Positions 21,601 through 31,710 of a stretch of 64,000 nt of DNA are shown here, piece by piece. The notes under the pieces were generated by a model, which saw nothing but the letters and a program-made list of their open reading frames with translations, ran no database searches and was not told the origin of the DNA. Position numbers and translations under genes: made by a program. The stretch covers positions 51,250,953-51,314,952 of the forward strand of contig OX465283.1 of assembly GCA_949987705.1 (NCBI GenBank). Reading direction: 5' to 3'. Position 1 is the first letter of the stretch, and each line of letters starts with the position of its first letter. This stretch comes from Thereva unica (Eukaryota > Arthropoda > Insecta > Diptera > Therevidae).

Positions 21601-21846
21601 ATAGGGACGCATGCGACCCGTTTAGGTCTTGAGACCCACGATTTCTGCAGAAGCTGTAAGAACCTTGACGAGGCGGAAAGTGTACTACACCTCCTATGTC
21701 ACTGCCCGGCCCTAAGCAGGATAAGGCTAACCACATTTGGTAAACCCTTTCTAAGCAACCTTGCGGAAATCTCGAAGTTTGGGATCCCGCAACTTAGAAG
21801 ATTCATTACTTCCTCGAGATGGTTTAACGAAGAAACGACATTTTAA
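18688..21846 (+). pseudogene. Pol: endonuclease C-terminus, RT, RNase H, zinc-knuckle-like tail; one TAG
   Basis: Counting from 18688, the frame has 1,052 codons with a single TAG at codon 375 (19810-19812). Endonuclease: SDH catalytic motif at 61-63. RT: FIPKAGK near 340, motif A LDIEGAF with Asp422, motif B TPQGGVLSPLLW near 480, motif C YADD at 510-513, and thumb AKYLGVILDKKLLW. RNase H: Asp773 (FTDGSK), Glu808 (YQAEILAIQ), Asp834 (FSDSQAA), Asp886 (GNCKADELAR), so all four acidic residues are present, with WVPGH at 872-876. C-terminus: a C-x2-C pair at 987 and 990 followed by H and two C. Known roles: endonuclease nicks the target, RT copies the RNA, RNase H removes template. The TAG and lost N-terminus make this copy inactive. 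There is no original start; the first in-frame ATG is 18835. Confidence 0.93.
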
Positions 21847-21958
21847 CATCAAGTTTAAAGTGGGATCACTATGGTATCACAATGGGCCTATCCCTTCCGG
21901 CCTAAGTGTGTGGGCTTGAACCAAAGCTCAGCCATATCTAACCTAACCTAACCTAACC
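21847..21958 (+). other. 3' UTR and CCTAA-type tail of the RNase H element
   Basis: The 112 bases after the TAA carry AAAGTGGGATCA and CAATGGGCCTATC, also found at 36172-36212 in the truncated copy, so they belong to the element. The last bases (from 21938) are CTAAC repeats, whose complement is the insect telomere unit TTAGG. The truncated copy ends in a similar but mutated run near 36255-36280. Confidence 0.85.
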
Positions 21959-21971
21959 TACTGTAAAATCA
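21959..21971. repeat. Right 13-bp TSD of the RNase H element
   Basis: TACTGTAAAATCA. Its first two bases can also be read as the end of the CCTAA tail. Confidence 0.87.
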
Positions 21972-22043
21972 ATAAAAACGATAAAAACTTTAAAGTTCAC
22001 ACCCTTTTGTCGAACTGCTGGAAGCGAAAATCAGTTTTCTTCT

Positions 22044-22130
22044 TCTTCTTTAAAGGCTCTACAACCGGATCCGAGTCTGGCCTCTCGCAACAAATGTGTC
22101 GTTCACTGGAAAACCGCTGCAACTCCACAC
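22044..22130 (-). repeat. Solo RTE-like 3' end
   Basis: In reverse complement this reads through GCGAGAGGCC, GGATCCGGTTGTAGAGCC and then TTTAAAGAAGAAGAAG. The same series occurs at about 37085-37146. It is a 5'-truncated insertion with a GAA-rich tail. Confidence 0.8.
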
Positions 22131-22609
22131 TTCAGAACACTAGAGGTTGACCCGCTTTGGAGTCAACCTTCATCGCATTCCCTGCTACAAAACCAAAGCG
22201 ACTCCAGAAGTGCACTATAATTGCACGTCTAGTACACCTCTGGAGCCGCTCCAGCCGCAAATCAACTTCCAATACTCTAAAATAAGGAGCCACGCCAAAT
22301 TTGACAGCTGTGTGGTTGTTGTTGGCAGATGGGAGAGTTAAGATTAAAAACAACAACAACAAACTAAAGCATTCTAAAGTACATTTCGTTGGAAAAGCTG
22401 TTGATATCAATCACGGTAAACAGCAATACCCAATACAGATCCATCGGAATAATTTTTCCTTTGTGTGAGTGGATATAGGGCTTTTTACAGAATTTTCCGA
22501 AAGTATATAAATAAATGAGATTTCTTTCCCGAAATTTGGCTTCTGATTCTCGGAGACGAAGATCTGTTTCTTCACTTTAGAATAAAATCTCGAGTAACAT
22601 TTCTTGAGT
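22131..22609. other. No gene; small shared repeat
   Basis: About 22300-22365 holds TTTGACAGCTGTGTGGTTGT and an AACAACAACAAC run. It matches in reverse complement the region 32340-32455 inside the hAT-like element (ACAGCTGTCAAA and GTTGTTGTTG), so both derive from one repeat of unknown class. Nothing else is supported. Confidence 0.5.
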
Positions 22610-22847
22610 AAAATTTTATAAAAACCTCGAAGTAAAATCTCTGGTAAGTTCCTGCACGAGGAGAAGTAAAATTTTCCCGGTTTTTCTTGCACGAGAGAGT
22701 ACAGGGACAGAAATTGGGTAAATTTGTTGAATTATTGAGAATACTTTTCAATATGTTTTCCTTCTTTTTAACGTGTGTGCGCCCCAGAAAAATTGCGCGC
22801 GGTGCAAGTGCACCGCACCATTCGAACCTATGATAGCGCCGCCCTTG
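22610..22847 (-). mobile_element. Fragment of the GGCGGCGC hAT-like family
   Basis: In reverse complement from 22847 it begins CAAGGGCGGCGCTATCATAG, then GGTTCGAATGGTGC and GCACTTGCACCG with GCGCGCAATTTTTC and GGGGCGCAC. This is the left end of the family complete at 31497-32677. The inner part is homologous to 13737-13855. The first triplet is CAA rather than CAG. No right end or TSD. Confidence 0.72.
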
Positions 22848-22910
22848 CATATGCCCCTTAAAAAGCCAAGTGGCCGGTGTTCGCCCGTTGTAAGGTTATT
22901 TTTTATTATT

Positions 22911-22981
22911 CTTCTTCTTTGATCCGTTAGCTGGCGGTCCGAGCGGGACGTCCCCGCAACGGATACGCTGCTGTCGGTTAC
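22911..22981 (-). repeat. Solo RTE-like 3' end
   Basis: In reverse complement it ends CGGATCAAAGAAGAAG and contains CAACGGATACG-type runs matching the 3' UTR at 9741-9830, including GATCCGTTAGCT and CGTCCCCGCAACGGATACGC on the plus strand. Only 71 bp of the element is present. Confidence 0.82.
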
Positions 22982-23059
22982 GCTTTAAAAAATGTGGTTT
23001 CGCGGGTTTTTTGTATAATTTGTGCATGAAAGATATGTTTTTATAAAGTTAAGGCCGCA

Positions 23060-23105
23060 TAAAAATATCTCGCACGGAGCGCCAAAATACCTGAAGCCGG
23101 CCCTG
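23060..23105 (+). mobile_element. Possible hAT-like right end
   Basis: The segment ends GCCGGCCCTG, preceded by GGAGCGCCAAAATA. It resembles right ends of the GGCGGCGC family (GCCGGCTCTG at 32677, GCGAGCCCTG at 63041). No left partner in this orientation and no TSD, so it stays tentative. Confidence 0.35.
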
Positions 23106-23439
23106 GGTATATTATTATTTCCTTGTTACCATGGTGCACGTTGATTCATATCCTTTCTTTATCATGTTTACGTCTTTGTACAAACTACTAACATCTTTAT
23201 TAATGTAGTTTTACTTGATTGCACTAATTTCATTACTAAAGCAGTTTAGTTTTTTATTTCTTAATAACTTTTTTTACTCTTCAGGCTGCTACGTACCATT
23301 CATGATTGTGTTATTTTCGTTTTAATTTCGAGGTTTATCTTTACATCAATCATCAAACTTTCCCCTTTTGTCTTTTTGTTTATTAAATTCATTTGTAATT
23401 TGTTTCTGAATTTTTTTCTTTTATCAAGTTCCATATCAA
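23106..23439. other. No gene seen
   Basis: T-rich sequence with no recognisable feature. Confidence 0.5.
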
Positions 23440-23925
23440 ATTGAAATCAATTCCATTTCCATAGACACCAAATTACGGCTGTCCAACTCCAACGTTAAGG
23501 CAGTTCTTTTGTATGGTTGCGAAACATGGAAAGTAACCCAATTCATGACAGGGCGCCTGCAAGTCTTACTGATAACTGCGTCATATCCTAAAAATCCGCT
23601 GACAAGATAGAATTTCAAACGAAGAACTATGGCCAAAAAACGATAGACGAACAAATCAGGCGAAGGAAATGGAATTGGTTGGGCCACGCCTTGCGACGCG
23701 AAAACGAAAATCTAGCCAAACAGGCCCTTGACTGGAATCCGCAAGGATCCCGTTGAGTCGGAAGACCTAGAACAACGTAGAGGAGAACCCTACTAGAAGG
23801 GGCCGCAACAACTGGGAAATCCTGAGAGCTGTCGCGCTAAACAGAGTTAACTGTCAACTGGAGGGCAACTGTTTCCGCCCTATGTCTCATGAGGGATTAA
23901 AGGAGCGTAAAGAAGAAAGAAGAAG
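23440..23925 (+). mobile_element. RTE-like retrotransposon 3' end
   Basis: Plus-strand pieces read KAVLLYGCETWKVTQ (from about 23499), then RRRKWNWLGHALRRENENLAK and QALDWNPQGSR with GRPRT, the usual C-terminus of an RTE-like polyprotein. Stops and at least two frameshifts break it. The 3' UTR ends ATGAGGGATTAAAGGAGCG, then AAAGAAGAAAGAAGAAG. The copy is 5'-truncated. The solo fragment at 14239-14290 matches its last bases. Confidence 0.78.
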
Positions 23926-26529
23926 TATGGCGTACTATTTTGAGAGCCAAACAGGGTTTTCTAACTGGACACTTTCTAGATAAAAAAGAAACCGTTCAAA
24001 ATTTCGTTATTGTAAGTAGAAATTTTGAATGGACTAGGTCTGTTTTGGTCTGTTATCATGGGTATATTTCGATCAAACATTAAAGTTGATTTATAGATAC
24101 ATATATAAATTTCGATATTTCCTGTAAAAATAACAAGTATCCATCCTTAAAACAAAGAGGATATTGTTTGCATTCAACGTCCCCAAAACCATGGTGTACA
24201 CTTCTCCTGCCAGTATTCGTCATTTTCTATGTGAAAAGCCTTATGTATTTTAAGGAACGACATTAAACGTTAAATTCACTATATAACAAATACTTGAGAA
24301 TACAAATTAACATTTTCTTTTGTTAAATGTTTACAAGTAAATCGCTTTAGGGGTTGAAAGCCAACTTTGAATTGAATTTCGGAAAATTTTATGACGTGCA
24401 GAAAATAAAGTAACGGCGGAGAATACATTCTTTTTGCTAAGAGCCTTGTTGCCTCTACAATTAAACAAACTGGGAGCATATACTATATGATGGCTGCTGC
24501 TGCTGTACATGTATATTTTTAAATCTAACACACAAATTTAATGCAAAAACGAAAATATTTCATGGAAATTGCTTTGTCCTTTTTGGAAGTTGACTCAGAC
24601 TCAAAATGAATGCCATCTAAAGGCAAAAGGAAATTTCAGCTCCAGGGATCTAATGGCATGGAGCCTTCCCTTAGTTACCCCAAGATACACTCCCCAAGAC
24701 TTCGTCATTTACTTTTTTCTGTCTATCAAGGACCAAGGGGCTGCGAATTTATTTGATTTTGAAGGAGACTTTTTCTGTTTCGCGGAAATAACAAAAAAAA
24801 AAACAATGTAATTAAAATTTTGCTATAATTAAACGCGGCGGAATGGGAAAGTTCACACAAAAAATATTTGATATCGAACACACATAAAATCATGGAAAAG
24901 ACCTTCTTAGGTCCTGGTCGGGCATACGTCATCCTCTCCAAGGACATTATATGAAATTGGGTGTTATTTTTTCGGCGGCGTCATGTTCAGAAAATTTGTC
25001 ACTTTTATAGCTCTTTTCGGTCTAATTGAATTAACAAGCAGCCCTTAAAAACTAATTCCAGGTTATTTATCCAGAATTCGTTAACTGGTTTCGAATTCAA
25101 TAACGGCTTTACATATCCTTGATGTCTTCGTATATTTTTCTCCCTTATTTTTTTTTTTGTTCGGATATTAATAATACACGGCGAATTCGGGCGAAATGGG
25201 CTCTTTTCGGGAGTACTTAATTGTCCTGATGGGAATTATGTACAAAAGTATTACAACATAGTAGCCTCAGTCAGGCTCTCGGCTCAGTGGTGCTAACTGG
25301 AGCTCCTTCGGTTGGGGGTGTGTAAAAGCTCTTTTATGACTTTCGGTAAGTTTGAAAGGAAAACACGCGAAACAGCAATTTAATACCCTTCGGTTGGTGA
25401 AGGTGTTGTTGGCAATGTTATTCCTGTCGTTGCTATCTTATATGTATGTATGAATTGTATATACGGACAGTGTGGCTGAGTTTTAAGCCTGTTTTCGTAA
25501 CACTCAAATTGTAGGTGGTAGCTTATTTTGTGTAGTTTATTTTTATCTTTATTTCTTATACTTTCTTTTGACAGGAGTTACTGGAATTACAGCCATGAGG
25601 AGGGGTTAACAAGTTATGCTTATTTAAATTAAATGTTTGCTATGTAAAAATTGAACAGGAGCCCGAGTCCTGAGATATTGATATAAAGATGTGAAGTATT
25701 TATTGATATATACCAATAATACCTAGGCAGTTTTTTGAATAGTAGCTCCAAACTATTTTAAGCTTTCTTTAACATATTATTGTAATGGAATCTGCTGTTA
25801 GACTTAGTCACTGAGTATTTTGGGACCTTAAGAATAAAATATATTTGTATTTTGGGCTCTCAAATGGATTTTATTTGTTGTTACTGCAGTATAGCAACAG
25901 CGCCTCTGGGACACTTATTTCTCTATTTTGACCGATCGAGCTTTTTGTTTATGTCTTGGGCTGAAGCTTTTACGGTTCGGATTTGGGAAGCTTTTGAGGT
26001 TTATGTCTTGACTTAAGGGGCTGCGCCACCTGCGTGAAACTACTTGCACTTCACTGTAGTGTCTTGGGAGGGCTGTCATGCTGCGGGGGACTTTTGGATG
26101 GGATTTTGTGGAGGCTATGTGGTGTGACGAAAAGTTTCAATAATAATAATAATGACTATATTTCATTTATGCTGGATTCTAATTATTGATGGGGTTTTCA
26201 TATTAGTTCTGGCGGAAGCATACTTTTAAGGATGTTGATTTTTTCGTCCATTTTCCCCCAGGGAAAGTGCTACATAAATAAGTATTATGGAAATATGGCG
26301 AGCTTTAACTTAGCCTACTACTGCTTACCTCAAAATAATACGGTCTCCGTGATAATTGCGAAAAACTCCCTTTTAACCAAAGTATGTATCGTCGGAAGCC
26401 TCGGCAATGTTCTTACAGTGTATAAGGCCCTGACATATAGCGAAGTCGGCCTCTAATGTCATAGAGTAAGAACCATGTTAATAAGAAATGAAGCTCAATA
26501 AATTTTGTTCTTTAAAATTAAAATTAATT
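23926..26529. other. No gene supported
   Basis: 2.6 kb of AT-rich sequence. A polypyrimidine tract with CAG near 25581 and another near 26270 resemble splice acceptors, but no adjacent frame shows homology. ATA and TAA microsatellites are short. No paired ends found. Confidence 0.45.
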
Positions 26530-26590
26530 GGGGAGTAAGGCGTCTGGCTACCATCCCAGAGGTCCCAGGTTCGAATCCTGGCACTGAGTA
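26530..26590 (+). repeat. tRNA-derived SINE head fragment
   Basis: GGTTCGAATCC at 26568-26578 is a good polymerase III B-box, and GGCGTCTGGCTACCATCCCA before it parallels GGCGCCTGACTACTATCCCA in the SINE at 49785-50208 (minus). The A-box half is eroded. The acceptor stem cannot pair, so it is not a tRNA gene. Confidence 0.65.
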
Positions 26591-28754
26591 TCGTAAGACT
26601 CTTTTAGTTTTAGATTTTAGTGTTGAAGTCACGTTAGTGTTGATGTTCGCTTTTCATATAAAATCGAAGCTGCTGTCGTTTCTGCATTAGTGCCGACGTC
26701 ACTACTCTTTTCCACTTTATTCGAAGCTTGTGTGTCATGCCCAGCTGTCACAATCGCTGATTTCAATCGAAAACGATTACCTCGAAAATGAGACCCAGGC
26801 CGACGATGTAAGGCCTGGGATAACTTCTCCCCACCATCACCTATGAGATAACCCATAGGTACACCTGTCTTGTTTGGTTTTTTATTTTTGCATTGATCAT
26901 TAAACCAGTGCTTCCCTTTTTCGTGGCTTTGTATGCCTAATACACTGTTTTTTGTTTCTGTAATTTTTAACCAATTTCAAAAAAAGAAGAGGTTATCAAT
27001 TCGACGTGTAGGTATTTTTTGGTTCTGTTCACGCATAACTTTGAAACCCAATAACTTTTTTGCCTTTTTTTTTTGTTCGTTTGAAAGGGTAGTTTCTCAC
27101 GGTGGTCCCGTGCAATTTTTTCGAAATTCTGATAAAGGAGTTCGAAATTAGGCATAAAAAACTTTTAAAACACCTTTCATAGGCACCGAACAAATTACTT
27201 TATTGTTGTAAAACTGGTAGAAGGCCGGTGGGGGAGTGCGTAGAGCGTCGGATCCTCGATCCAGCGGAGTGTAGCATTGCATTTTTTTTTCTATCATCGA
27301 GTTTCTGATCAGTTTCCATTTCCAGACTTTGTTATTTCCTCTAGCTTTGTTTGTCTTATAGTTTCTTCTATGTTTTGTCGCCAGTTTTTTGCCCCAACAA
27401 CTAGGTAGTAATCAAACTACCTTTCCACTAGGTTGTCCTTCAAGGCTGACTGTGGAGAAACAGAGACATTCTAAGGCGGTTCGATTATGACGATTTACGT
27501 ATGGTTAGATGTTAATCTAGAGATCACTAGTAGTTCACTGTCCTGGCACCTTCCGGTGCAAGCTAGTATCTTTCGAACGCAAATTCTGTCAATCCTGAAG
27601 CCCTGCCAGATAATGAACTTCCATCCTACACCGCAGTGTGTGAAATAATACCATAATGTTTGATTTTCACACGTTTACACACGTAAAACGATAAATCTAG
27701 GTACACAGAATGACGCCTACACGTAACTTAAACTAACCAACTGCAACGAAATATTACTTTAAATAGAACTTTTTTATTAAATCAACAACATTCATAATTT
27801 TGTGATGGTTTTTAAAAAAATTAAAATAAAATCTCGAAAAATTTTCTTGCAAGTTAAAGTCCTTGCCAATTAAAAATAGCGTACTCCTATTTCAATTATG
27901 CACATCACTTTCTACTAGCGAATCCAACTCATCCGAATTCCCAATTTTACTACAAGACTAGAAAAACCCTAAAAACATTATATCAAACCCCGGAAGGTTG
28001 ATGGTTTCGAATTTATGGCAGCACCGACTTGTAATAATCCACAGTTTCCCAAATAACTTGCAACAAAGATTGCTACAGGTTTCTACCCAGGAATCTTCTT
28101 GAGCATTAAGATTTGCTTTTATATTAAAGAAAAAAAGAGATACAATTCGAAATTTGTTTACCAGTTTAAGTTTTGTTGTTGTAATGAAATTTTATGAACA
28201 AGCACAGAATAACAAATTGAGGTTAAGACCTGGCCCTTGACCAATATTCAAATTTGCAGCTGCTGGGTGTTTGCTCTGTGCTTCTGTTACAATATTAATA
28301 TTCTCTACAAATATATTCGATACTTTTGCCTTCTAGGAGGACAAATGCTGCACAGGAAGAAATTTTAATAAGTTAAATTGATCAATAACAGTTTTTACTT
28401 TATATGTTGGTATATCCTAAGAAATAAGCTTGTTCTTGATTCAGATATTAACGTATTATAAATATATCATAAATATTGAATTAATTATAATATAAAAATT
28501 AAAAACCATTAAACCGAGGGCAGTATTTGAAGGCGCGGCCAATACCGCCGAGATCCATTAATGTGTTCATTTATTTAGGTATTGAATGATAACGTTTCCA
28601 CAATACAAAACACAATGGCGCGAATGTAAAAGACAAACAAAGCTTGGGTTTCAAAAACCCTAAGAGACAGTTCGCAAGGGCATTTTATTATACTTTTGCA
28701 TCTATACAGTAAACAGCCAGAAGTGCATAAAGGGTCAATTACATTGAGCGAGTA
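26591..28754. other. No gene seen
   Basis: AT-rich. A block at about 26981-27016 containing GAGGTTATCAATTCGACGTG is also present, slightly changed, at 44405-44436 (GAGGTTATCAATCCGATGTG), so it is a dispersed repeat. No coding homology. Confidence 0.45.
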
Positions 28755-29112
28755 TACAAGCTACTAGCTGGCGAATTTACTTGCTGCTAATAGCTAACTG
28801 CTCAGTGTCATCATTTTCACTAACTAACTAGCAGATTGTAAACAATTTGCCAAGAAAGTTAAAAGTCGGGCTACTTTACTTGCTACTATCTGGCGTGTGG
28901 GCTTGTAAATTAGTAAACTAGCCATGTATCATCATCGTTGCTAGTGAACTAGCTACACGAGTATCTCGAAAGCTGTGAGGATCGAGAAAAGTTTAACAAA
29001 GTAAAAATAAAACAAGAAGGGTTCAACATACTAGCTAGTTGGCTACTCAGCGAGTGCAAGGTTGTCTCAACCTCACTATCGCACTAGCTGGCTCGCCGGC
29101 TAGTAGCTTGTA
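28755..29112. mobile_element. CTAG-rich inverted-repeat element
   Basis: TACAAGCTACTAGCTGGCGA at 28755-28774 is the reverse complement of 29093-29112 with one mismatch. Between the arms, short CTAGCTAG, GCTACT and TAGCTAACT motifs recur in both orientations, so the unit could fold into several hairpins. No coding region and no clear TSD. It directly adjoins the mariner fragment. Confidence 0.55.
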
Positions 29113-29637
29113 GCTTCGATCTCTTTTTGGGGCATCATACTGCATAACATTTAGCCATCATTTCGAGCATTTTAGCAGCTATTTCTGTTCGTATGTTAGC
29201 TTTTAGTTCTTCAATGGTCTTCCACTTGCTAGCATAAACTTTATTTTCTAAATAACCCCACCGGAAAAAAACTAGTGCCGTTAAATCCGGAGAACGAGAA
29301 CAGAGATTGTAAAATGAACTTCATCCACCATCAAAGTGTTGCCCCAAAAATCAGGATCGGTATCGATCATTCTGGTAACGGCATTCCTTTCGGTGTGTAT
29401 TGACTCAGAGCTAAAACAAGTTGGGATGTGGGTTTGACCCCTTCGGTCCACACGATTAACTTCCCAGTATGATGAACGAAGATGGAATAAACTGACGTAT
29501 TGAAGATGGAATAAACTATCGTATTGAGCGTGCTGAAGCGCCGTTGTCAAACTGAGAAGCGAAATTCCAAAGCTTTCCGGAGATATTAGCAAAACTGTAA
29601 CTGTTAAGTACTTGTCAGACTTGTCCAAAAAGAACAA
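29113..29637 (-). pseudogene. Tc1/mariner-type transposase fragment
   Basis: On the minus strand the frame ending at 29281 includes DPDFWGNTLMVDEVHFTI, where DEVHF stands in the place of the catalytic DEAHF-type motif. After an internal deletion, another frame gives RSPDLTALVFFRWGYLENKV, then YASKWKTIEELKANIRTEIA and AKMLEMM, which is the C-terminal end with the SPDLTPLDFF-type motif. The middle catalytic region is missing and frames disagree. A decayed, internally deleted copy similar to the fragments at 14360, 36300 and 38116. Confidence 0.75.
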
Positions 29638-29933
29638 ATTTTGTGGTAACTACTGGAAATCCCGGGATAAACCGCAATTTCCTGAAACTGTATCACGCGT
29701 AGAAAACAATTCCCCGTCAAAAAGTGCTAATCCAAGGTTTGAAAAATTCGCACTGTTTGTAAAGGGTAACGAAATTTTGAAAGGTTGTCGGATTTTGACA
29801 AGTGATGTTTTTTTCGAAAGCTATCGCTGTGCAGAACTCAAAAAAGATCACTTCGTTAAGAATGGGTCTCATTGCATCGAGTTTATTAGATATTAGCAAA
29901 ACTTGTCAATTTTAGGTCTTTCTGACAATTAGC

Positions 29934-30490
29934 CGACCGAATATTATGAAATTTTTTCAGATCATTTCTTCGTTAATATTTTTTTTTAAACCGCAATGAA
30001 CTCGATATAGTTTTTAGTTCGCGCGGTATCGTGCAGGTACAAAAATCATAAACGTCGTTTAAACAAAAAAAAAACCGGTTCGACCGAATTTTATGAAAAT
30101 CTTTTCAGATCATATTTTGGTTAATACTCTTCGAACGGCACGTCAAGACTTAATCTTTTATAGTTCGATATCGATGCAGGTACAAAAATCACTTATGTCA
30201 TTTAAACGAAAAAACCGCTCGACAGAATAGTATAAAAATCTTTTGAGATTATATTGTCACTAATACGCTTCGAACGGCACCTCAAGTAAGTCAATATCCT
30301 TCGTGGTTCGGGCGATATTGTGCAGGTACAAAAATCACTTACGCCGCTTAAACAAAAAGACGGCTCGACCGAATTTTATGAAAATCTTTTCAGATCATAT
30401 TTCGGTTAATACTCTTCGAACGACACCTCAACGAAGTCGATATCTTTTTTGGTTCGCGCGATATCGTGCAGGTAAAAAAGACCACATACG
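29934..30490. repeat. Tandem array, about 139-147-bp units, nearly four copies
   Basis: Units start at 29934, 30081, 30220 and 30366 with CGACCGAAT(T)TTATGAAA-type sequence. Each carries CTTTTCAGATCATAT, TTCGAACGGCACCTCAA and ATCGTGCAGGTACAAAAATC at matching places. The last unit is cut short at about 30480 and followed by a CA run at 30498-30510. The units are diverged by roughly a tenth to a fifth by eye. No coding frame. Confidence 0.88.
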
Positions 30491-31496
30491 TACGCACACA
30501 CACACACACATACTTCCTCCCAATTTTTTGGTTAAAATGCTCCTGGGACCTTGAAAGATGAAAACACGTTGAAATTTTCGATTTCGATTTTCGGACCGAT
30601 TACAATAACTTCCTATACTGATAAGTTAATAATACTGAATGACTTCAGAAATCGTATATTTTTTTGGAATCGGCTAAAAAATATCAGAGTTTTCAATGTT
30701 GAAATACCGAAGGTCTAGATGGCGCAGCTGTGCACATAAGCACCTTTGCCGGTCCGACAACTCAGCAAGCGTAGCTTAGTTTAACACCAGATTTATGTAT
30801 AACAACGATTAAGAATAAAATACTGAATTCAAAAATACAATGAACTCAAAATCATCGAATGTGCACTTCTGGCTTTTTACTGTAGATATATTGTCTGCAG
30901 TTTCTAGCAATAAAACATTGCTAGACAATAGCAGCTCTTTGGAGCCACACCCAGGTAGTTCCAGAGTCTATGTTGCTGATGAGAAAGGTATTGGGCTCTC
31001 AATTGTATTCTATTTTCTTCTTTTGGGTTAAATAGAAGAGAATTATAGAGGACCCTATACCTCGCTCCCTCAATCACAAAAGTATAATGGGCCTACGTTG
31101 AAAGGTCCATTGTACTAAAGCGAAATTTTGGCTGGTGCTCTGAACAAGTCAACTTATTATCCGGCCCTGCAATTAAACGAAACTTTATCTTTTAATGACT
31201 GGACTGAACAACGTATTGATTGCAGTTTGCAGATGTACATACATTGCAAGCTTGTACGTGTATCAACTTATTTTATAATTGAACTTTCGTTTTCCCAGAA
31301 ATACACTAACAAATGACTGTCGGATGTGAAACACCATTTGTTCGTAATAGCATAGACAAATTATTATATACATAGATTGGAAAAGTAGCATCACAGTTGC
31401 ACTGTTTCCACTTACTTTTGCGAATTTGCGCTGAATGCCGCGTTAAAAAAAAGAACCGAGATCTTTTCTGAATGAGTTTGATTTCATTACTAACTG
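30491..31496. other. No gene; includes a dispersed 52-bp repeat (30675-30726)
   Basis: The repeat at 30675-30726 matches 14897-14948 and has a 28-bp identical core. A CA run lies at 30498-30510. The rest is AT-rich with no homology I can see. The last eight bases, 31489-31496, are the left TSD of the next element. Confidence 0.55.
31489..31496. repeat. Left 8-bp TSD
   Basis: ACTAACTG, identical to 32678-32685. Confidence 0.9.
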
Positions 31497-31710
31497 CAGC
31501 GGCGGCGCTTCCATAGGTGCGAATGGTGCACTTGCACTGGGCGCAATTTGTCTGGGGCGCAATATCAGAAAAGTATTCTCACCTCATCTGAATACTTTTC
31601 TCATTTGTTTAAACAATTGTTAAAAGAGGTAAATGAACGAAATGAGGAGAACAAAACTCCTTGTGGCGAGAACACATATTTAATTGCTTTTTTTAGTTTG
31701 TTCTTTTAAA

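Larger units (their letters stand above)
18687..21958 (+). mobile_element. RNase H-bearing non-LTR retrotransposon, 3.27 kb, near-intact pol, 13-bp TSD
   Basis: The element is flanked by TACTGTAAAATCA at 18674-18686 and 21959-21971 (perfect, 13 bp; the first bases overlap the tail). Its frame is already open at the first base and encodes the last part of an apurinic-type endonuclease, RT, RNase H and a Cys/His C-terminus. It is therefore a 5'-truncated copy, not a full element. A 112-bp 3' UTR ends in (CTAAC)n. A second, more truncated copy lies at 35797-36280 and shares the 3' UTR and a similar tail. Only one in-frame stop is present, so the insertion is fairly young. It resembles R1/LOA/I-group elements; a tree of the RT is needed to choose. 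Confidence 0.93.

Noticed and set aside
21938..21960. True telomeric repeat array
   Set aside because: Only about 23 bp, placed exactly at the 3' end of a retroelement and repeated at the end of another copy, so it is an element tail.
27225..27290. tRNA-like segment with GGATCCTCGATCC
   Set aside because: No B-box consensus and no paired stems; not enough for a SINE call.
30498..30510. CRISPR-like or regulatory meaning for the repeats around 30 kb
   Set aside because: Units are adjacent without spacers, are about 143 bp long, and the sequence is eukaryotic.
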